A DNA stretch of 64,000 bases from Diphasiastrum complanatum (lineage: Eukaryota; Streptophyta; Lycopodiopsida; Lycopodiales; Lycopodiaceae): NCBI GenBank assembly GCA_029204225.1, contig CM055095.1, forward strand, positions 21,619,252 to 21,683,251, read 5' to 3'. A program made the position numbers and the translations under genes. A model generated the notes under the pieces. It was given only the letters and a program-made list of their open reading frames with translations, was not told the DNA's origin and ran no database searches. Below are positions 1-14,127 of the stretch, in pieces; position 1 is the first letter of the stretch; each line of letters begins with the position of its first letter.

Positions 1-269
1 CACCTTTTCTCATTCGATGACGAACTATTGCGCAGAGGATCAAGAACTACCTCCTGATTTGACACTGTCATGTAAGCCGGGATATTTCAAAGATTTTCTT
101 CGCTTTGCACAGGAAACTTACAACTACACATGAGATACATGACCCCAATTACCGGCTAGCAAAAAACACACCCACAGGTCTATTTCCTAAGCAAAACAGA
201 CTCCATTCCATGACAGACGATAGACAGGCACAGCACATGACGAGCAGCAGCAGCGGCGAGAAAAGAAAG

Positions 270-518
270 CTACCAGCCACTAGAAGCTGGTGAACCAAAG
301 GCGCATCGGTGATGAGAATCGCAAGAGGGGAGGTGTGAGCAGTCCGAGGGACAGCGATGGCCGCCTGCATCGTCTGGAGACGCGAGCCCACTGACACTGA
401 CGCAGATCTGAGCCGTCGCTAGCGCCTCTCCTCCCCATGATTTGGCCTTCTCTACTGCTCCTCCTCCTCCTGCTGCCGCTGCTTCTTCTTCTTCTACAGC
501 TGCGTGTTCGCAAACCAT
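270..518 (-). CDS. Possible first exon of an unrecognised host gene
   Basis: Reading on the minus strand from an ATG at 518, an 82-codon frame encodes a short acidic and glycine-rich stretch followed by a serine-, histidine- and cysteine-rich tail. I recognise no domain. The support is compositional: the block is clearly richer in G+C than the AT-rich DNA around it. A GA-rich tract at about 555-600, the kind often found in plant 5' UTRs, lies directly upstream of the ATG. The frame closes at a TAG, but a GT just after it (GTAGCTTTC) could be a splice donor, so this may be only the first exon. The other frames here are also open because of the base composition, so coding status is uncertain. 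Confidence 0.27.
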   Translation of the reverse strand: MVCEHAAVEEEEAAAAGGGGAVEKAKSWGGEALATAQICVSVSGLASPDDAGGHRCPSDCSHLPSCDSHHRCAFGSPASSGW

Positions 519-1988
519 GATCGACTGATCGACCAAAAAATAGCAGCATCGACGAGAGCTTCTCTCTCTCTCTCTCCTCCCCCCCTCTCTCTGTCTTTCT
601 CTTTCTTTCGTTTTCTCAGCCAAAAGAGGAAACGGCCTCCACCTTCCGTCACCTTTCCTCATATACTTAAATTTATGTAGCCCCCCCCCCCATCACTAAT
701 TTATCATTTCTCCAAATTAGTGCTCTTACACACAAAGTTTATTTAAATCCCTCCCCTCCCATAATATTATACAATGCCCATAATGCATTCCCAAGCACTC
801 AAAAGAATAAATAGGTGTAATCTATGAAAGCGACCTCACATCAACCCTAAACCCCACACAACTCTCCATTTCTAGGTGAAAACACACACACACACACACA
901 CACACAACATGGAACTGCAAGTTCTAAGTCTAATATTACGTAAAGGATATTATTTCGGATTTTTTTTTCATGGGAGAAAGACTTTGGGTAGAAAGTCAGC
1001 AACCTTTTATGAGCTTCGCTCCCCGATGGGAGGCTTAGACATTGAAAGGTATACATATGATTTTACGTGTGTGATATTTTTCCATCGAAGAAAGACTTTG
1101 GTTGAAAAGTTGGCAAATTTTGTTTTATTTTAGCTTTGATGCCAAGCGAGAATAAGGTAAGCTATCGCGATCATATGCTCAAGATGACGTGTCTCTACGT
1201 GATTTCTATTTATGAAATTGCAATGTCTTTATGTATTTATAATTATTTTCTGGCATTTGAGATATTTTTCACTTATAGGCAAAGATTGTAGCGATATCAA
1301 AGATCACCTTGTTTAGCTTTGTCGCTACGCACGAAGTTACCATGATGATGTGCAAAGGGAGTGCAAAGGGCTAACACATATTTCCTTGGCGAGTTTGAAT
1401 GTGCATATGTATCACAAAACTTGTGATATTTCAAAATAACTTGATTTTTTTCTTTTGGCGGAGGTACGTAGTTACTTTGCACTAGTATTATAATTAGTCT
1501 ATGCACAATATATACACTTTACGATATCCATGAGCAAGCCACCCAAAGTTTGGAGCATACAACTTCGAGACATTCATATTCCAAAGAGGCCGAGATTCGA
1601 GCATGCATCAAGTAGGATGAAGGAGCAAATCCTATCTAACTCGGAATTGTGGGGGCCAAAGTTAGTAATTCTCACTACAAATCTTTTAAGCATAGTAGTT
1701 GATATTGGTGGAGCATATACGTCATGTAAGGTACCAATATGTTCTTATCTTGTAAATGTTTTGAGGTTGTTTGTGTAGCCACTTTGAGATGATTGCATGC
1801 CATTGAGGTGGAATTTCACGTTAGATCATCTCTATGATAACTTCCACATAATCTAGTAGAGTCCTTGAGGAACGTATCGTATTGGGTTTCTAACAATGAC
1901 TTATGTGGTCCTTTCCTTCACTTATCTTTACTCATGGCATAAATTATGTCTTGATATTCTTGGAAGATACAATGAGAAACACATAGCG
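519..1988. other. Non-coding stretch with short microsatellites
   Basis: I see no gene. The left end is a pyrimidine-rich tract and a short C run near 681-691. A (CA)n tract lies at 882-906. Two similar phrases near 960-990 and 1076-1105 ('agaaagactttgg' in both) form a short, diverged direct repeat about 115 bp apart. Confidence 0.5.
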
Positions 1989-2155
<167 letters not shown>

Positions 2156-3349
2156 AGCATTCATGGTGTATCAATACATTAACCTTAATCATAAGCATAC
2201 AAAAAATGTCTTCGTTTTCCACATATTTCAATTTTTTAATAATTCAACTATTTAGAGCAACAATTTGCAATGCAACTTATTCAAATACTACTTATAGGTT
2301 CATTAATAGAAGTACATCTATTTTGTATTAAATAGAGGCATATCTTTTTGCATGATCTTATGGTTTACTAAGTTTGAAATTTTGGCATTAAAAAAAAAAA
2401 TTGCTTATAGTTTATAAGCTAAATTACTCCTTAAAAGCTCACCTAGTTTATTGTCTATCACCAAAACTTTTCAAGAATTAAATGCATGCTCTTGTAACAT
2501 ACTTCAACTTGCACTAGAATGTGTGTACATAGTTCTATAGCTAATTGTTGGGGGCTTGGAGTGACTTGATAGTTGGGATTATTTCTCGACATCTTTGGCT
2601 TATGCAAAGTTTTGATAGGTGGTTGAGTTGTGCAACTATTTGACAAGCAGTCAACGATTGGAAAACATGCAGATCTAAGTCTGAGTAGAATTTATGTGAT
2701 GATTGATACTAATCCATCTTGTGACTTATTCGCTATGTCATGATGATATTATTCAAAATAGCACGTTGATGACTACTTGGACCCCAATGAATTTTGCACT
2801 AATGTAGAGTATGAAGCCTACCATAATTGATTGTTTTAGAATCTATTGTGATAAAAATCAGAGAAGTGGATGCCAATAAACATCTCTCATAATGGTTAAG
2901 TTGGTTGTGGTTGTGCTAGATCCTTTGGAACTTGGATTTTCCAAAACTAGCCAGTCTCGAGCTTTTTAGACATCTGATGCTTGACCTACTTGAAAAAATC
3001 AATGCCGGTCTTACTTAGAATTTGTAGCCAACAAACTAATCCATTCAAATAAATCATTAGGTCCATAAAAAGCTTGTTGGAATTTAATCTTACTCCTACT
3101 CACTTAATTCTATCTTCTGAGTACCAGTTTGCAAAGATGAACTATTATTCAAATATACTGCAGTTTTACACACATTTTTAAACAGTTTGCAGAAATACAT
3201 GAAAATTTGAAGCAAAGCAACAAATCAACTCTGACACTCCATATTTAAGCTCAAAGTTCAGCTATCAAACAAGCCAACGATATCGAATCAACATGATTGG
3301 CACTATCATCACTATTGTCACTATCTGCACTATGGTCACTATCGACAAT
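2156..3349. other. AT-rich stretch, nothing recognised
   Basis: No ORF with recognisable similarity, no RNA gene and no clear repeat boundary was found on either strand. Confidence 0.5.
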
Positions 3350-3530
3350 GTGAAACTATCAAGAAAAATAAAACTCAAGAGAAACTAAACTAAATTTACT
3401 CCTATTGCGTCACGGCTATTTGTAGGCACCATATCCTTCAATGCTCTTGGCCTCTTTGGGTTCCAAGGCTCTTGGCCTCTTACGGTGGCTTAAAGCCCTT
3501 GGTGAAGATCCAACACCTATGTTTGTGGCA
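3350..3530 (+). repeat. Left arm of a dispersed inverted repeat
   Basis: This block matches the reverse complement of 9440-9630. The shared phrases, in the same order, include 'aactatcaag', 'gaaactaaactaaat', 'catggctatttgt' (with one mismatch here) and 'ccttggtgaagatc'. The copies have diverged and carry small indels. They are probably two copies of one old interspersed element, but no ends or coding content identify it. Confidence 0.6.
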
Positions 3531-5699
3531 CGCCAATGAGGGTTTTTTGAATAGTATTTCGAGTAAGGAATTCAATTAACTAGATGTTTCTGACAAATCT
3601 GGAAAAACTTATCTTTGCCTATTTGACAGTAGATAGATCTGACAAAAATGAAACTATAGTAGAACTAGTGAAGGTTCTTTTGGCAAACAATGATTTTTTT
3701 GTAGGTTGGCGAGTGTTAAAATTAACTTTTGGAAAAATTCAAATATAGCTAACCTTTATCAAACTCAAAATTGATGGACCATTGAATTTGGAAACCTCAG
3801 ACAAATCGGCGAAGGTTCACGCGTTCAAGAGTGATATTGTTATTTTTGCAAAAAAGAGAACTTTTTTGACAAAAATAGCTCAATATAGCAACTAACCTTG
3901 CCCTAACGTTCTCCTTACTAATTGACTACCAAAAATAACAATATGGACTAACTATGACTATGGTGAAGGTTCAAGCGAAGGTTCCTCTCAGAGAACTAAT
4001 ATTCTTATAGAAACGTTTGAAACTTTCTACAAAAGGTTACCAACAACTAGTGGAACAATCACTTTAGCCTTCTATTTTAAGAATTAACTTTCGTCGACTT
4101 GGCTATAAGTAGATCTGGGTCAGATCTATATACTGTAGACCAGGCGAAAAAAGATTTTCAGTATTTTTTGATTTTACAAGTTTTTTCATTTTTTTTTTTG
4201 TGGTTTTTCTTCAGTTTCTAGAAATTGGTTGGGAAATAGCCTTCACCCTTCAATTTGTAGCTTCACTGCACCAAGATGATGCTACCTACAAGTGGACAAA
4301 GGTTGGTTGCAAAGAAACAGAAAGTCATCATTGTTTGATGAAGATTTTGTCCCTTTTTATGACCAAAATTGTAGAAAATGAATAATTTTTATGGTTTTGC
4401 TGGTTTCTTCATATACAAATGGATCTTAGGAATGGTGATCTATCTGGCCTTCCTTGCTCAACAATCAAAACAGATTTCAAACAAAAAATTCACACAAATC
4501 AAGCAGAATTCTCTCCAAAATTAACCCTAAAATACAATTTTAACTTTAATACGCCAAGACAAGATGCCTAAATGCAAGCTAACATCCAAGCATGGATTAG
4601 AAAAGATATTGAAAATGAAATTGGCGGAGCATTTCGCAACGGTGCCAAAATTGTAGTGGGTATTGCCTATCCACCTTCAACCCTAGATCCAAGCACATCA
4701 AGCATCAAAGGAGATGAAGAGGATTAACATGTTGTCACGCAGAGATTCATTTCCATGGGAGCGATAACGTAGTTCAAATGCAAGCACATGCTTAAGATTC
4801 CACAATTAACAGTAAGCTTAACACTACTCAAACAAGTAAAAAAAAATCTCACTTTTCTCTCTCTCTTTTCTCTCACAAAAAGTATAATAAAGATCAATCC
4901 CAACAATCATTAAATCCAATAAATAACAAATCCAATTAAAGCATGAGAGATGAAGAAAGGAAGAAGAGCAAGGACATTCAATTTCAATTTGTAAGAGGTT
5001 CAACCTACTTTATTGAAATAAACATGTAAATGAACTACAAAGCACCACTACATATAGAGGATTTTAGGGCTTTGGCCTCAAATCCTATTGTTCAATTTCC
5101 ACCTCCCTTAATTTGAAATTTGAATTTTGAGTTTTGGGGAGAACCATTTTTATTCACTAACTTTACTATTAGGCCTTGCGACATTAAATTCCTGCAAAGA
5201 GGCCTAAAGTCCTTTTACTAACTTCTAACTAATCAAATGACTATGTGATCATGGGGTTGGACTTACACACGCAGGGTGCCAAATCCCTCTCACTTATCAA
5301 CTAGGTTTAGGATTGCCTTGGGATCCGCAAACCCTAGTCCAACACCTAGGAAGGTGTGTAGCCCTTGCTTTTCTCCTGTTAATATTTCCTTGATAGGAAA
5401 AACCTACATGTCGTAGGGAGGGATTATGAGATGACATGTTGAAATAGGACATAGTCGCAAGGTTCGAGTGTTTAATTAACACATTTAACTCTAATGAGAT
5501 TAGAGTATGCTCTATGGTGAATAGAAACAGAATTTCCATGGATGCATTGTTAGGGTTATGATTTAGGGTTATAGATATAACATATTAGTTATAAGCTTTG
5601 AAGGTAGTAAACCCAATATCCATTTTCATATTTCAATGAGAGATATAAAAGAAAAAATTGAATGCAATTAAATATTAATATTAATAATTTTAAATACAT
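3531..5699. other. AT-rich stretch, nothing recognised
   Basis: A 61-codon plus-strand frame at 4200-4385 and an 80-codon minus-strand frame at 5297-5539 are open but resemble nothing I know and lack supporting context. Repeated wording such as 'gcgaaggttc' between 3700 and 4000 hints at old tandem or dispersed repeats. Confidence 0.4.
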
Positions 5700-7375
5700 T
5701 CATGTGTCATTCTTGTGATTACATTATGCATCATTTTCTTCATTCTCGTCATCACATAAATCTCGACACTCATCTGAATCTAGGTCTAAATACAATCATA
5801 AATTCCTACTATGTCTCTTTGAGAATGTGTGCTAGCCTCATATTTATCCTCCTCTTCTTCTAATTCTATTTCATACTTGGTGGCCTCAAACCTTCAAAAT
5901 GACTTCATAAAATCATAGCATTATCATCATTTACAATTGTATTTTCTTCTCCCGTCATTTTCATATCATTTGGAGCATGGATGAATGATTCATGTTCTTC
6001 CAAAATATCAAAATTGTTAATAGGCTCGTCTTGTGTATCCAATGTTACAATATTTTTTCCTTCAAACACACGTCATTTTCTTGCATTGATTTGGATCACA
6101 TACGACTATCTTGGGTTTATTCAATTTGGATGATATATAATTTGCAAATAAATTAGAAGATTAAATTAGTCTTATAATATCAATAAATAAGACACATTTA
6201 TTATAATGTGGAGTCTCACATGTTCGCAATGTTGTGGCAATACTAGAGTGTCATGAGAGTCCATTGATATACATTTTGTTGAGTCGATCTGTATCATTTC
6301 TAATCATGGCATTGCTTCCACGATAGATGACCTTAAACCATTTTACGTCAAAAATAAAGTATTTGTCCTTAGTCTCATAGTCAACTTCATAAATAACCGC
6401 AATGTGTCGATGTAGTCTAGGTCGCTTGAAATGACATTCACGCCCCTCGCACTAGAATGATTCTCTTGTTTAAAGTTGGCCACTATGACACAACCAAATG
6501 TACATTGCTTGTTATCAACCCTCTCAACACGAAATATGTCCACATGCTGACATGTATGATATATACTGAAATGCAAGAAAATAAAAAAATTTGTGCAAAT
6601 TAAAATACTATTTTTATCTTTACAAAAACAAAACTTCACAAAGGCAACGTTACACTAACCTTCCATGCACATCCATGAATAAATTCCCATTCTAATTCGA
6701 TCACTTCTTTTCCATTTTTCGATGCTTTTAGCATAGTATTAAGAACCCATTCACGAGTGCACTATGAAGGTAAAGGTTCTAAGAATTTGTCATTCTCCAA
6801 AGAAAGGATGCAATTGTGAAATTATTTTAGTGATATAAAACAAAAATTCTTGTACAAGCGAACCTTCTAAAATGTGACCTTCTAGCCTTATCTTTTGTCT
6901 CACAAAACCTTTCAAAACTTTCAAAAAGCGCTCAAGGTAAAGCATCCATGTTGTGTGCACAGGTCCTACAATTGATACTTCTTCGACCACATGCACTAAA
7001 CGATGAACTTGTATATCCAAAAAGGAAGTTGGAAAATCTCTTTCCAACAAACATACCATTTCGATCATGCATTTTCATGGAATCCAATTTCATTTTTTTG
7101 TTATTTCTTTTGAGGAAATCCACTTGCAAGATTGATATCACACTAAGTTTATTAGCACATGCACTACAAAAAATTTGAAATAGCACATATTTATACAAAG
7201 TGTTTGAAATGGATATACAAACCTAATCATCGATGATAGTTTGTAAAGCGTATTTTGTATGTCATCATTGAAACAACCTCGAATATAAAGAGGAATTATG
7301 AATTGATGTCTTATGTCAATCATGCCAATTTAATTTGCTTAATTTTTTGTCTTTGATGAATGATTTGCATAAAGA
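5700..7375 (-). pseudogene. Decayed CACTA (EnSpm) transposase, DUF4218-DUF4216 region
   Basis: Read leftwards from about 7375, broken frames spell the C-terminal half of a plant CACTA tnp2-type protein. First comes an LNWHD-stop-H phrase (the family has a conserved K-SHDCH there), then an IPLYIRGCFNDDIQ phrase (7138-7323). The best block, at 6790-7068, is DUF4218: LERDFPTSFLDIQVH, HVVEEVSIVGPVH and a matching LKGFVR phrase. DUF4216 follows around 6240-6540 (FGCVIVANF, then in the next frame VIYEVDYETKDKYFIFDVKW). An acidic tail lies at about 5850-6050. At least two frameshifts and several stops make it non-functional. The N-terminal catalytic half and the terminal repeats were not found. Confidence 0.75.
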
Positions 7376-7800
7376 ATGTGCATAGCATTTTGGATTTCTC
7401 AAGTGTCCTAGTTGTTGATGCAATAATTGGGCATTAAAATTGGTCACATTTGTTCTAAGTGCATAATCATGACTCAAGATATACAAATTTATTTCTTTCT
7501 TTGTAGAGAGGATATTATAAAATTTTCATCTAAAATGGTACATTGTTTAGAATTAAACAAAGCCCTATAGCCTTAATATGTGACTTGCTTATGGACAATA
7601 GATTCTTTATTAATTTGGATACATAAAGTACATCATTGAGTAATCTAAAAATACCATCTAGAAAGTCAAGACAAATAGATCCTTGGCCTTCAATCTTGTT
7701 TGAACTTGAGTCTTCAAAGAATATGTACTTTGATTCAGATATTGTGAGATCTTCGAATGGGCTCTTGCATGGAGTCATGTGTTCCCTAATCAAAGGAAAA
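7376..7800 (-). pseudogene. Ty1/Copia fragment, protease to GAG-pre-integrase
   Basis: The minus-strand frame at 7530-7793 contains HMTP near its start, then LNDVLYVSKLIKNLLSISK. That is the standard Copia order: aspartic protease flank, then the 'LxNVLxVPxLxxNLLS' block. Further left, broken frames give HQQLGHLRN, matching the WHxRLGH start of the GAG-pre-integrase domain. The piece stops near 7380, right beside the CACTA remnant. It is too short and broken to be active; LTRs were not identified. Confidence 0.65.
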
Positions 7801-8301
7801 ACAAGGAGTTAGTACAAGAATTTAATCGAACTATTGCAATTCAAAGAACTATGTAGATCACTTGCCTGATTTGTAGAATATCTGAATAGGTGTCTTAGAC
7901 AACCATGAAGAGAGCGAAAAAATTAGGTGTTATTGACAACCATGCAATCTTTGAATCAGATATTCTATGTTAGTTAGTGGAGCGATACAAAAAGAGAGAA
8001 GAATAAGAGAGTTTTTCACAATGCTAATAAATGTAAATAAAAAATTGGGAATCAATAAATTGAAGTATTGTAACACAACGATCTAATTACAAAATGGTGA
8101 ACCATGTGAATGATAATGGTTCACAGTAGTTGTGCACTAATAAGCGTTGTGATCCTGCTATGTCTATTACATATGAAAAAATCTCTTTATCTTCTTGAAT
8201 TACTCTTGTGATATCTGATTCGAAGGAGTCTGAGGACCTAATACTATTGAGTTCCTACTTAAACTCTAATTCTCACAACATCATCTTATTCTGATTTGTT
8301 G

Positions 8302-8329
8302 CACACACACACACACACACACACACACA
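8302..8329. repeat. (CA)n microsatellite
   Basis: Perfect CA dinucleotide tract in otherwise AT-rich, gene-free DNA (7800-9180 has nothing else recognised). Confidence 0.95.
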
Positions 8330-8976
8330 ATTACAGTGATCATGTCTAACCCATTATTGTGAACAAGTGTTAGACACAATGTAGTGTTTACAAGATAATG
8401 CTTAATTGTTTAGTGTAAATTGTATAGTCTACAGACATGACAATGAGCAATTATTGTATATAGTAACATGTTTGACTAGTGACATAGTCTATTTCAGATT
8501 TGACAAAGGATGTTGGCCATTTACGGTACATGCTCAACACACGGGACAAATAATACGGAGGGCTCGTACAACCTCCATTTTGTAAAGTTGTGTATTTAAA
8601 TAGAAGTTAGACACCAATGGTGCACTTATACTACGCAAGGCACAAACTATTGTAAATACACTTTGAAGTGTAAATGGAATAAACAATTAATTTTTGGTTA
8701 GGTGGATCAAAAGATAGTAGGGAATTTTTGTGACATGGCGTGGCTCAATAGTTTTATTAACCAAAAGCATTGTAAAGACAAGTTAGTATGCCAACCAAAG
8801 AAAAAGAAAGTTAACTTAACCTATTAAGTTTATAAATGAGCCAATAAGGAAGTGCCACGTCAACTCTTTTGGACCCAACTATTTAAGGGCCAAATCATTT
8901 GTATTTTATGTTCTCAAAATTCATTTGGAAATAGCAAATAGTTGAGTTACCTTCTATTTCATGTCTTATGTAAATT

Positions 8977-9123
<147 letters not shown>

Positions 9124-9298
9124 AGTTGTGAGGTAAGCGTTTTTTCTTAAAGCTTGATGCTTACTTTTCTATTATGCATGCTTGATGCCTAGATCGTTAG
9201 ACATGCTTAGTATATCTTCTTGCCATAGATTTGCTATTCAGGTTGAAGAGCCAAGCCATGGATTTGCGCTTAGGAAGAAATCTTTCAATCGCTTTCAT

Positions 9299-9431
<133 letters not shown>

Positions 9432-9439
9432 CATACCAC

Positions 9440-9630
9440 AAACATAGGTGTTAGATCTTCACCAAGGGCTTCAAGCCACCATAAGTATGATTTCCCTTTC
9501 GTTGAAGTCTTGGAACCCAAAGAAGCCAAGAGCATTGAAGGGTATGACACCCACAAATAGCCATGATGCAATATGAGTAGATTTAGTTTAGTTTCCCTTG
9601 AGTTTTCTAGGACTCTTGATAGTTTTGATC
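9440..9630 (-). repeat. Right arm of the dispersed inverted repeat
   Basis: Reverse-complement partner of 3350-3530, about 5.9 kb away. A 150-codon minus-strand frame (9197-9649) runs through it, but most of that frame is the microsatellite. Confidence 0.6.
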
Positions 9631-9649
9631 CTCTGAAAGGGTGTAGCAT

Positions 9650-11880
9650 AGAGGTAGCTTAACAAACTGCCACTCCCTCGTTCATAGAGACATAGTTTTG
9701 CCTTTAGATCACACCTTCCCTATAGGATCAATTCCTGACCTGCCTATACTACAATGGAGTTGACTTTTTCTTTTACTCACCCATTGCACTCAAACATAGA
9801 TGAAATCTACAAGATAGGTGGCAAAAAAGAAGGGTAACATAAAATTTTGGCATCGTTTTTGGATGATGAGTAGGAAAACTTGTCACTTATGAGGAGTTTT
9901 TTACTATTTTTGCCACTATTTTTTATTAGTAATCTTCTAAATAGCTATAGTTTGTTTGTGTGTGCCTTGCTTTTTGTTCATATTTGGTCAAGATCCAGTT
10001 TTTATCAATTTTTTTTGCAAGGGGTGCACTTAGTGCGAGCCTTTTTCCTTGGTAGGTGAGCCTTTCCTTAAGCAGATGAGTGTTTAACACTCTGTAGCGA
10101 GCATTCCCTAAAACACTCGCCCAAGCCTTAAACACTCATCCAATGAACAACTTTTAATTTTTAAAGAACCTTTGTAAAATGGCTGAAAGTTTTCACGTTT
10201 GGATTTTAGCAAACACTGATCCCAAACATGTGAAGGTGCCCCTTTTTGGACTTTCCTTGCTTTTACCTTCTCTGAGTTTCAACAGATGAGCTAAACACTT
10301 GTCAAGCTATTTTTTGGTTAGGTTGAGCTAGTCACTTTTTAAATGCTTGTCACACACATATGAATTCTTGAAAACATTCACCAACATGTCTAATGGATAA
10401 CCCTTGTCAAGAGTTCTCTATAGAAGTCTAGACGAGTGTATTTCTTGTGAGCTGTAAACACTCGCCACACACGTGTGAAGGTGACCATTTCTAGTTTTTT
10501 TATAGAAACATTCACCAACTTTTGAGTAGGTTTTTGGTAGAGTTCCTAACTAATTGAAAACTTGGCAAATAATCTTTTTGAAGTCTGTAGTCTCATAGAC
10601 TAGCTTTTATACTGTTATTTTTCCTTGCAAGTACTAATCAAAGACAACAACTACAACTTAATTATTTTTAGATTTGCCCAACTACCTAATTAACTGAAAG
10701 ATAACTCTATATTAGGTGGACAACCACTCTCACTCAGTGATTCAAGGAAAATTCAAATTTCTGAAGACCTATACCCCTTCCTAGAACCAAGACTAGTTCC
10801 ACTCTAAACACTCGTGCCACATGTGTGAGTGGAGGAAAATATTTGCTAGTAGACTCACTAGTTAGTCCTTCTTCTAAGCTATCTATATAGAGTTCATCAA
10901 AGTTTTTTACCTAGCTGAGTAGACACTTACCCACATGTGTGAAAGTGAGCATTCACATCTCTGTATAGAAACATTCGCCAACTATTTTATCAGCTTCTAA
11001 CAATCTAACTATTCTATTGAGAACTCGTTGAGCATTCCATTGAGGTTTGCTACCTCTAAAACTAATTTAAGATCATTTCAATATTTCTTTTGAGTAATCC
11101 ATTCTGAGATAGGGAACAACAATTAGAAAGTGAAGTGACCTTCTAGTCTAGGTAGTCTGAAGTTTTTGATTTTCTCTTATTTGTTTCATCCAGTGATCAA
11201 GACTTAAGTTTACCTTAATTTGAGGGGTTGAATTAGCGACATTTGTGGGGGCTTTGCAGTGACTGAACCTTTCTAATCTAAAGTTAAGTTGAGTCCTTGA
11301 TCTAAGACCTATTCTAATGTGACTAAAATAGAAAAAAATTAGACCATTGACTGTGTGGGGGTTAGACAATGATCTATTTCTCTCTTTTTAGTCTCTTAGA
11401 ATATGACAATGTTATGTGTCCATTGTTACTTGTTTCCGTAGGATGGTGAATGCTGTATAGTAACGTGATAGGAGTAACATTACGTTGGTCTGAGTTGTAT
11501 ATTGACTAGTCATTGTGAAACCAAGCATCAGATCTACCTTGATAACAATCAAAATTGGATATCAAAAGAATCTGACTATAGTGCACCCACCATCCACTTA
11601 CATTGCTTTATATTTTCCATCAGTTTCTTTCATAGCTATTGAGCCGACTGAAAAGGTTTAGGAGGGTCATCCACTGAACTAGATTTGATCGTTGAATAAC
11701 CATCAAACCCAGATCGATTGATAAACATCCAATATAGTACCTAGATTCTCTTCAAGTGTAGCATCTATACTTTCAATTGCTATTATTTCTTTAATCTTAG
11801 ACCTTATTTTTACCTAGACATAATTTTTTGTTTCAAGGGTAATCACATAATAAAGACAAGTAGATCTTTGATCTGGCCCT
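9650..11880. other. Gene-free stretch with faint repeated phrases
   Basis: No convincing coding region. Phrases such as 'cactcgcc' and 'cacatgtgtga' or 'cacacgtgtga' recur between about 10,050 and 10,980, suggesting an old degraded repeat, but I could not define a unit. Confidence 0.4.
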
Positions 11881-11889
11881 ATATCTTGG

Positions 11890-12600
11890 GGAATATCCTA
11901 GCCCCATGGTCGAGAAGGAAAACTTCAGGAGAATGAAGAAGTGGGTAGAAATAAAATAGGCCAAATATCTTCAGGAAAGAGATAAAGAAAAAGCTAGACT
12001 GGACTCCATCTCCACTCTAGCCCAGATACCCACCAAAGATTTAGCAAAACGCCCAGCCCTCTGATTAAAACAGCCCATTTTAGAGATACTAAGGTAACAC
12101 CCAATTGAGCCCCAGGTAGGCATTACCCCCGATCTAGGATGAGAGAAAAGATAGAACTGTAAGAACTTATAATCTCCAAAATAGGTGTACCCTTAGGGAC
12201 AATGTTGCGTAGCAGCCCAAACCTCTGGAATTATAATATAAAGAAATGGGTCCAATCTCCAGAAGGGGCAGATTCCTACTCCCCACCTTGAAACCGAATC
12301 TCTCGAACCTATCCATAGTGGAAATGTATAAGACAAGAATAGAGTTTAGTAGGTCCACAACATAGACCTTAGATGGAAAACTGATGTCTCAAACACCACA
12401 TTGCCTATGGGATTTGCAAAGGAATCTACCATTATTGATGATGGATCTTAAGTGAATATTATATTGTCCGCATTGTATCATACTTGGATTGTACAAGAAA
12501 TGGATCCAATGTCCTTCACGATCAAACTAGCCAAACGATTGAGCATGTGACCTATTGGCATGACAAGGGATATTCACGTGAGGATTTGTTGTAAACCCAA
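11890..12600 (+). pseudogene. Possible Gypsy-like gag/protease remnant
   Basis: Plus-strand broken frames give a charged stretch around 11,910-12,060 (NFRRMKKWVEIK, LQERDKEKARLDS). Around 12,370-12,590 a frame reads LPMGFAKES, KLAKRLSM, then PIGMTRDIHVRI. The last phrase resembles the stretch after the catalytic Asp of Ty3/Gypsy retropepsins ('L-A-...-PxGxxxDVxVxV'). The catalytic triad itself is not seen and stops are frequent. Assignment is weak. Confidence 0.25.
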
Positions 12601-12839
12601 CTTTACAATGCAAGCTTTACTACCGGTGCATTGTCCTCAACGCTAGTAGCGCCACTGCTACTCCCGGTGCCACCGGTGCCGGCACTGCTCCTGACGCCAC
12701 TGTGACCAGATTCCAGTCGGTGCCAAGCTCCTATGGCTGAAAAACTTTGATCGGTTCTAGCAAAGTCCAGAGAGCTCGGATCGATGTGCAATCACCTCAC
12801 ACGATCTAGGCATGATTAAAGGAAGTCTGGGGATCAATA

Positions 12840-13765
12840 AATTCTAGAGAGAGAAAATGACTTTCTAGAGAGAGAAAATGTGCTTTACCAGCTTGGACAG
12901 AGCAGTTGGTATGAAGGGAGGTGGAGAATCCCACCAAAACTATAGGACAATGCAGGTTGAGGCAACTCAGGACGAGCTTCAATCATGTCTCAGCTCCCCT
13001 TGTTGGAATGTTGTCCTGGCGCCCGCCTCGGAGACTAGGGTCGGTCACACAGTTGAAATGTAACCTTCTCAGATTTATTAATAAAGTGGGATTTGGTAAA
13101 AGCGCCAGTTGTAAGGTCGCTTCAAACTTTTTGATCTGGCACTTAGTTGAGGGGCGTATCCTGGGACACCAGCGGTATGCCGTCGGGACCATTCGGTCCA
13201 AGATGCCAGCCGTATGCTGTCGGGACCATTCGGTCCAGGAACTGGTTGTCTTCATATTTGTCGCAGCTTGTGGTTCTGAGTGTTCCTTGCATGAACGTAG
13301 ATGGGTTAAGGTCTTGGGGAATGGACTCTAACTTGTCGACTGAGTTGGATGGCTTGCTTGGGTGGAATTTACCTGTTTATGGCTATCCAGTCTGGCGTGG
13401 CACCAGATTGGCTTCTAGCGCTCGTGACAAAGCTTTGAGTTGGTTAAGTCTGATGTAAGTCAGATGACTTGCTTGGAATGGATGTTACTCGTTTGTGACG
13501 AAGCTTTGAGCTAGTTAAGTTTGATCTATGTCGGGCGGCTTGCTTGGGGGGAAGTCACCCACATCGGGACCCCCGGTCTGGCATGGCGCCAAGTTGGATC
13601 TAAATGTTGGTTTCCAAACTTCAAGTTGGTGAAGTTCGATCGTTGTTGGCAAGTTGGCTGCTTGTATGTCAAGTGGGTTTGGGAAGACAAGAGTTGAAAG
13701 CTGGGAAGCTAAGTCGTGGATCCCGGCTCCCTTTGGGATGCCTGCGCTAAATCTGGTATCAGAGC
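12840..13765 (+). repeat. LTR-like block ending in a tRNA-iMet primer binding site
   Basis: TGGTATCAGAGC at 13,754-13,765 matches the primer binding site used by many plant LTR retrotransposons (complementary to the 3' end of initiator methionine tRNA). The block just upstream is richer in G+C than its surroundings. It has internal duplications, notably 'gtcgggaccattcggtcca', present twice between 13,170 and 13,240. It is therefore probably a 5' LTR remnant. The left LTR edge was not located, and no gag follows before the next element starts at 14,128. Confidence 0.45.
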
Positions 13766-14127
13766 TGACTGGCCGGTCAGCTATGCGGATCTCACGGAAA
13801 TGGCCATTGTTTGGGGTTCATCACAAGACAACTATTATGCAAGGTGTTGCCCACAATGTAAGCATGAGTGTGTCCATAGTTGGGGGTGGTTGGCAGAACG
13901 GGCGACTTGATGAGTCAAGGTGCTACCCTTGAGGTGTAAGCACTGTCAATTCCCGCGGATTGGGCCTGGTGCCGTCTACACGTAGGATAGATGAGACAAA
14001 GTGCTGCCTAGGTAGGTGAAAGCACGGTTTGTGTCTTGTGGGATGCAAGGTGACATATTCGAACTATACAGGTTAACCATTGATACAAAGATTTTGCTCG
14101 AATTTGAGTTAGAACATGGGTGGTTAG

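Noticed and set aside
7150-7170. CACTACAAAAAA as a possible CACTA terminus
   Set aside because: It lies inside the DUF4218 coding remnant (complement encodes part of FCSACANKL), so it is coincidental.
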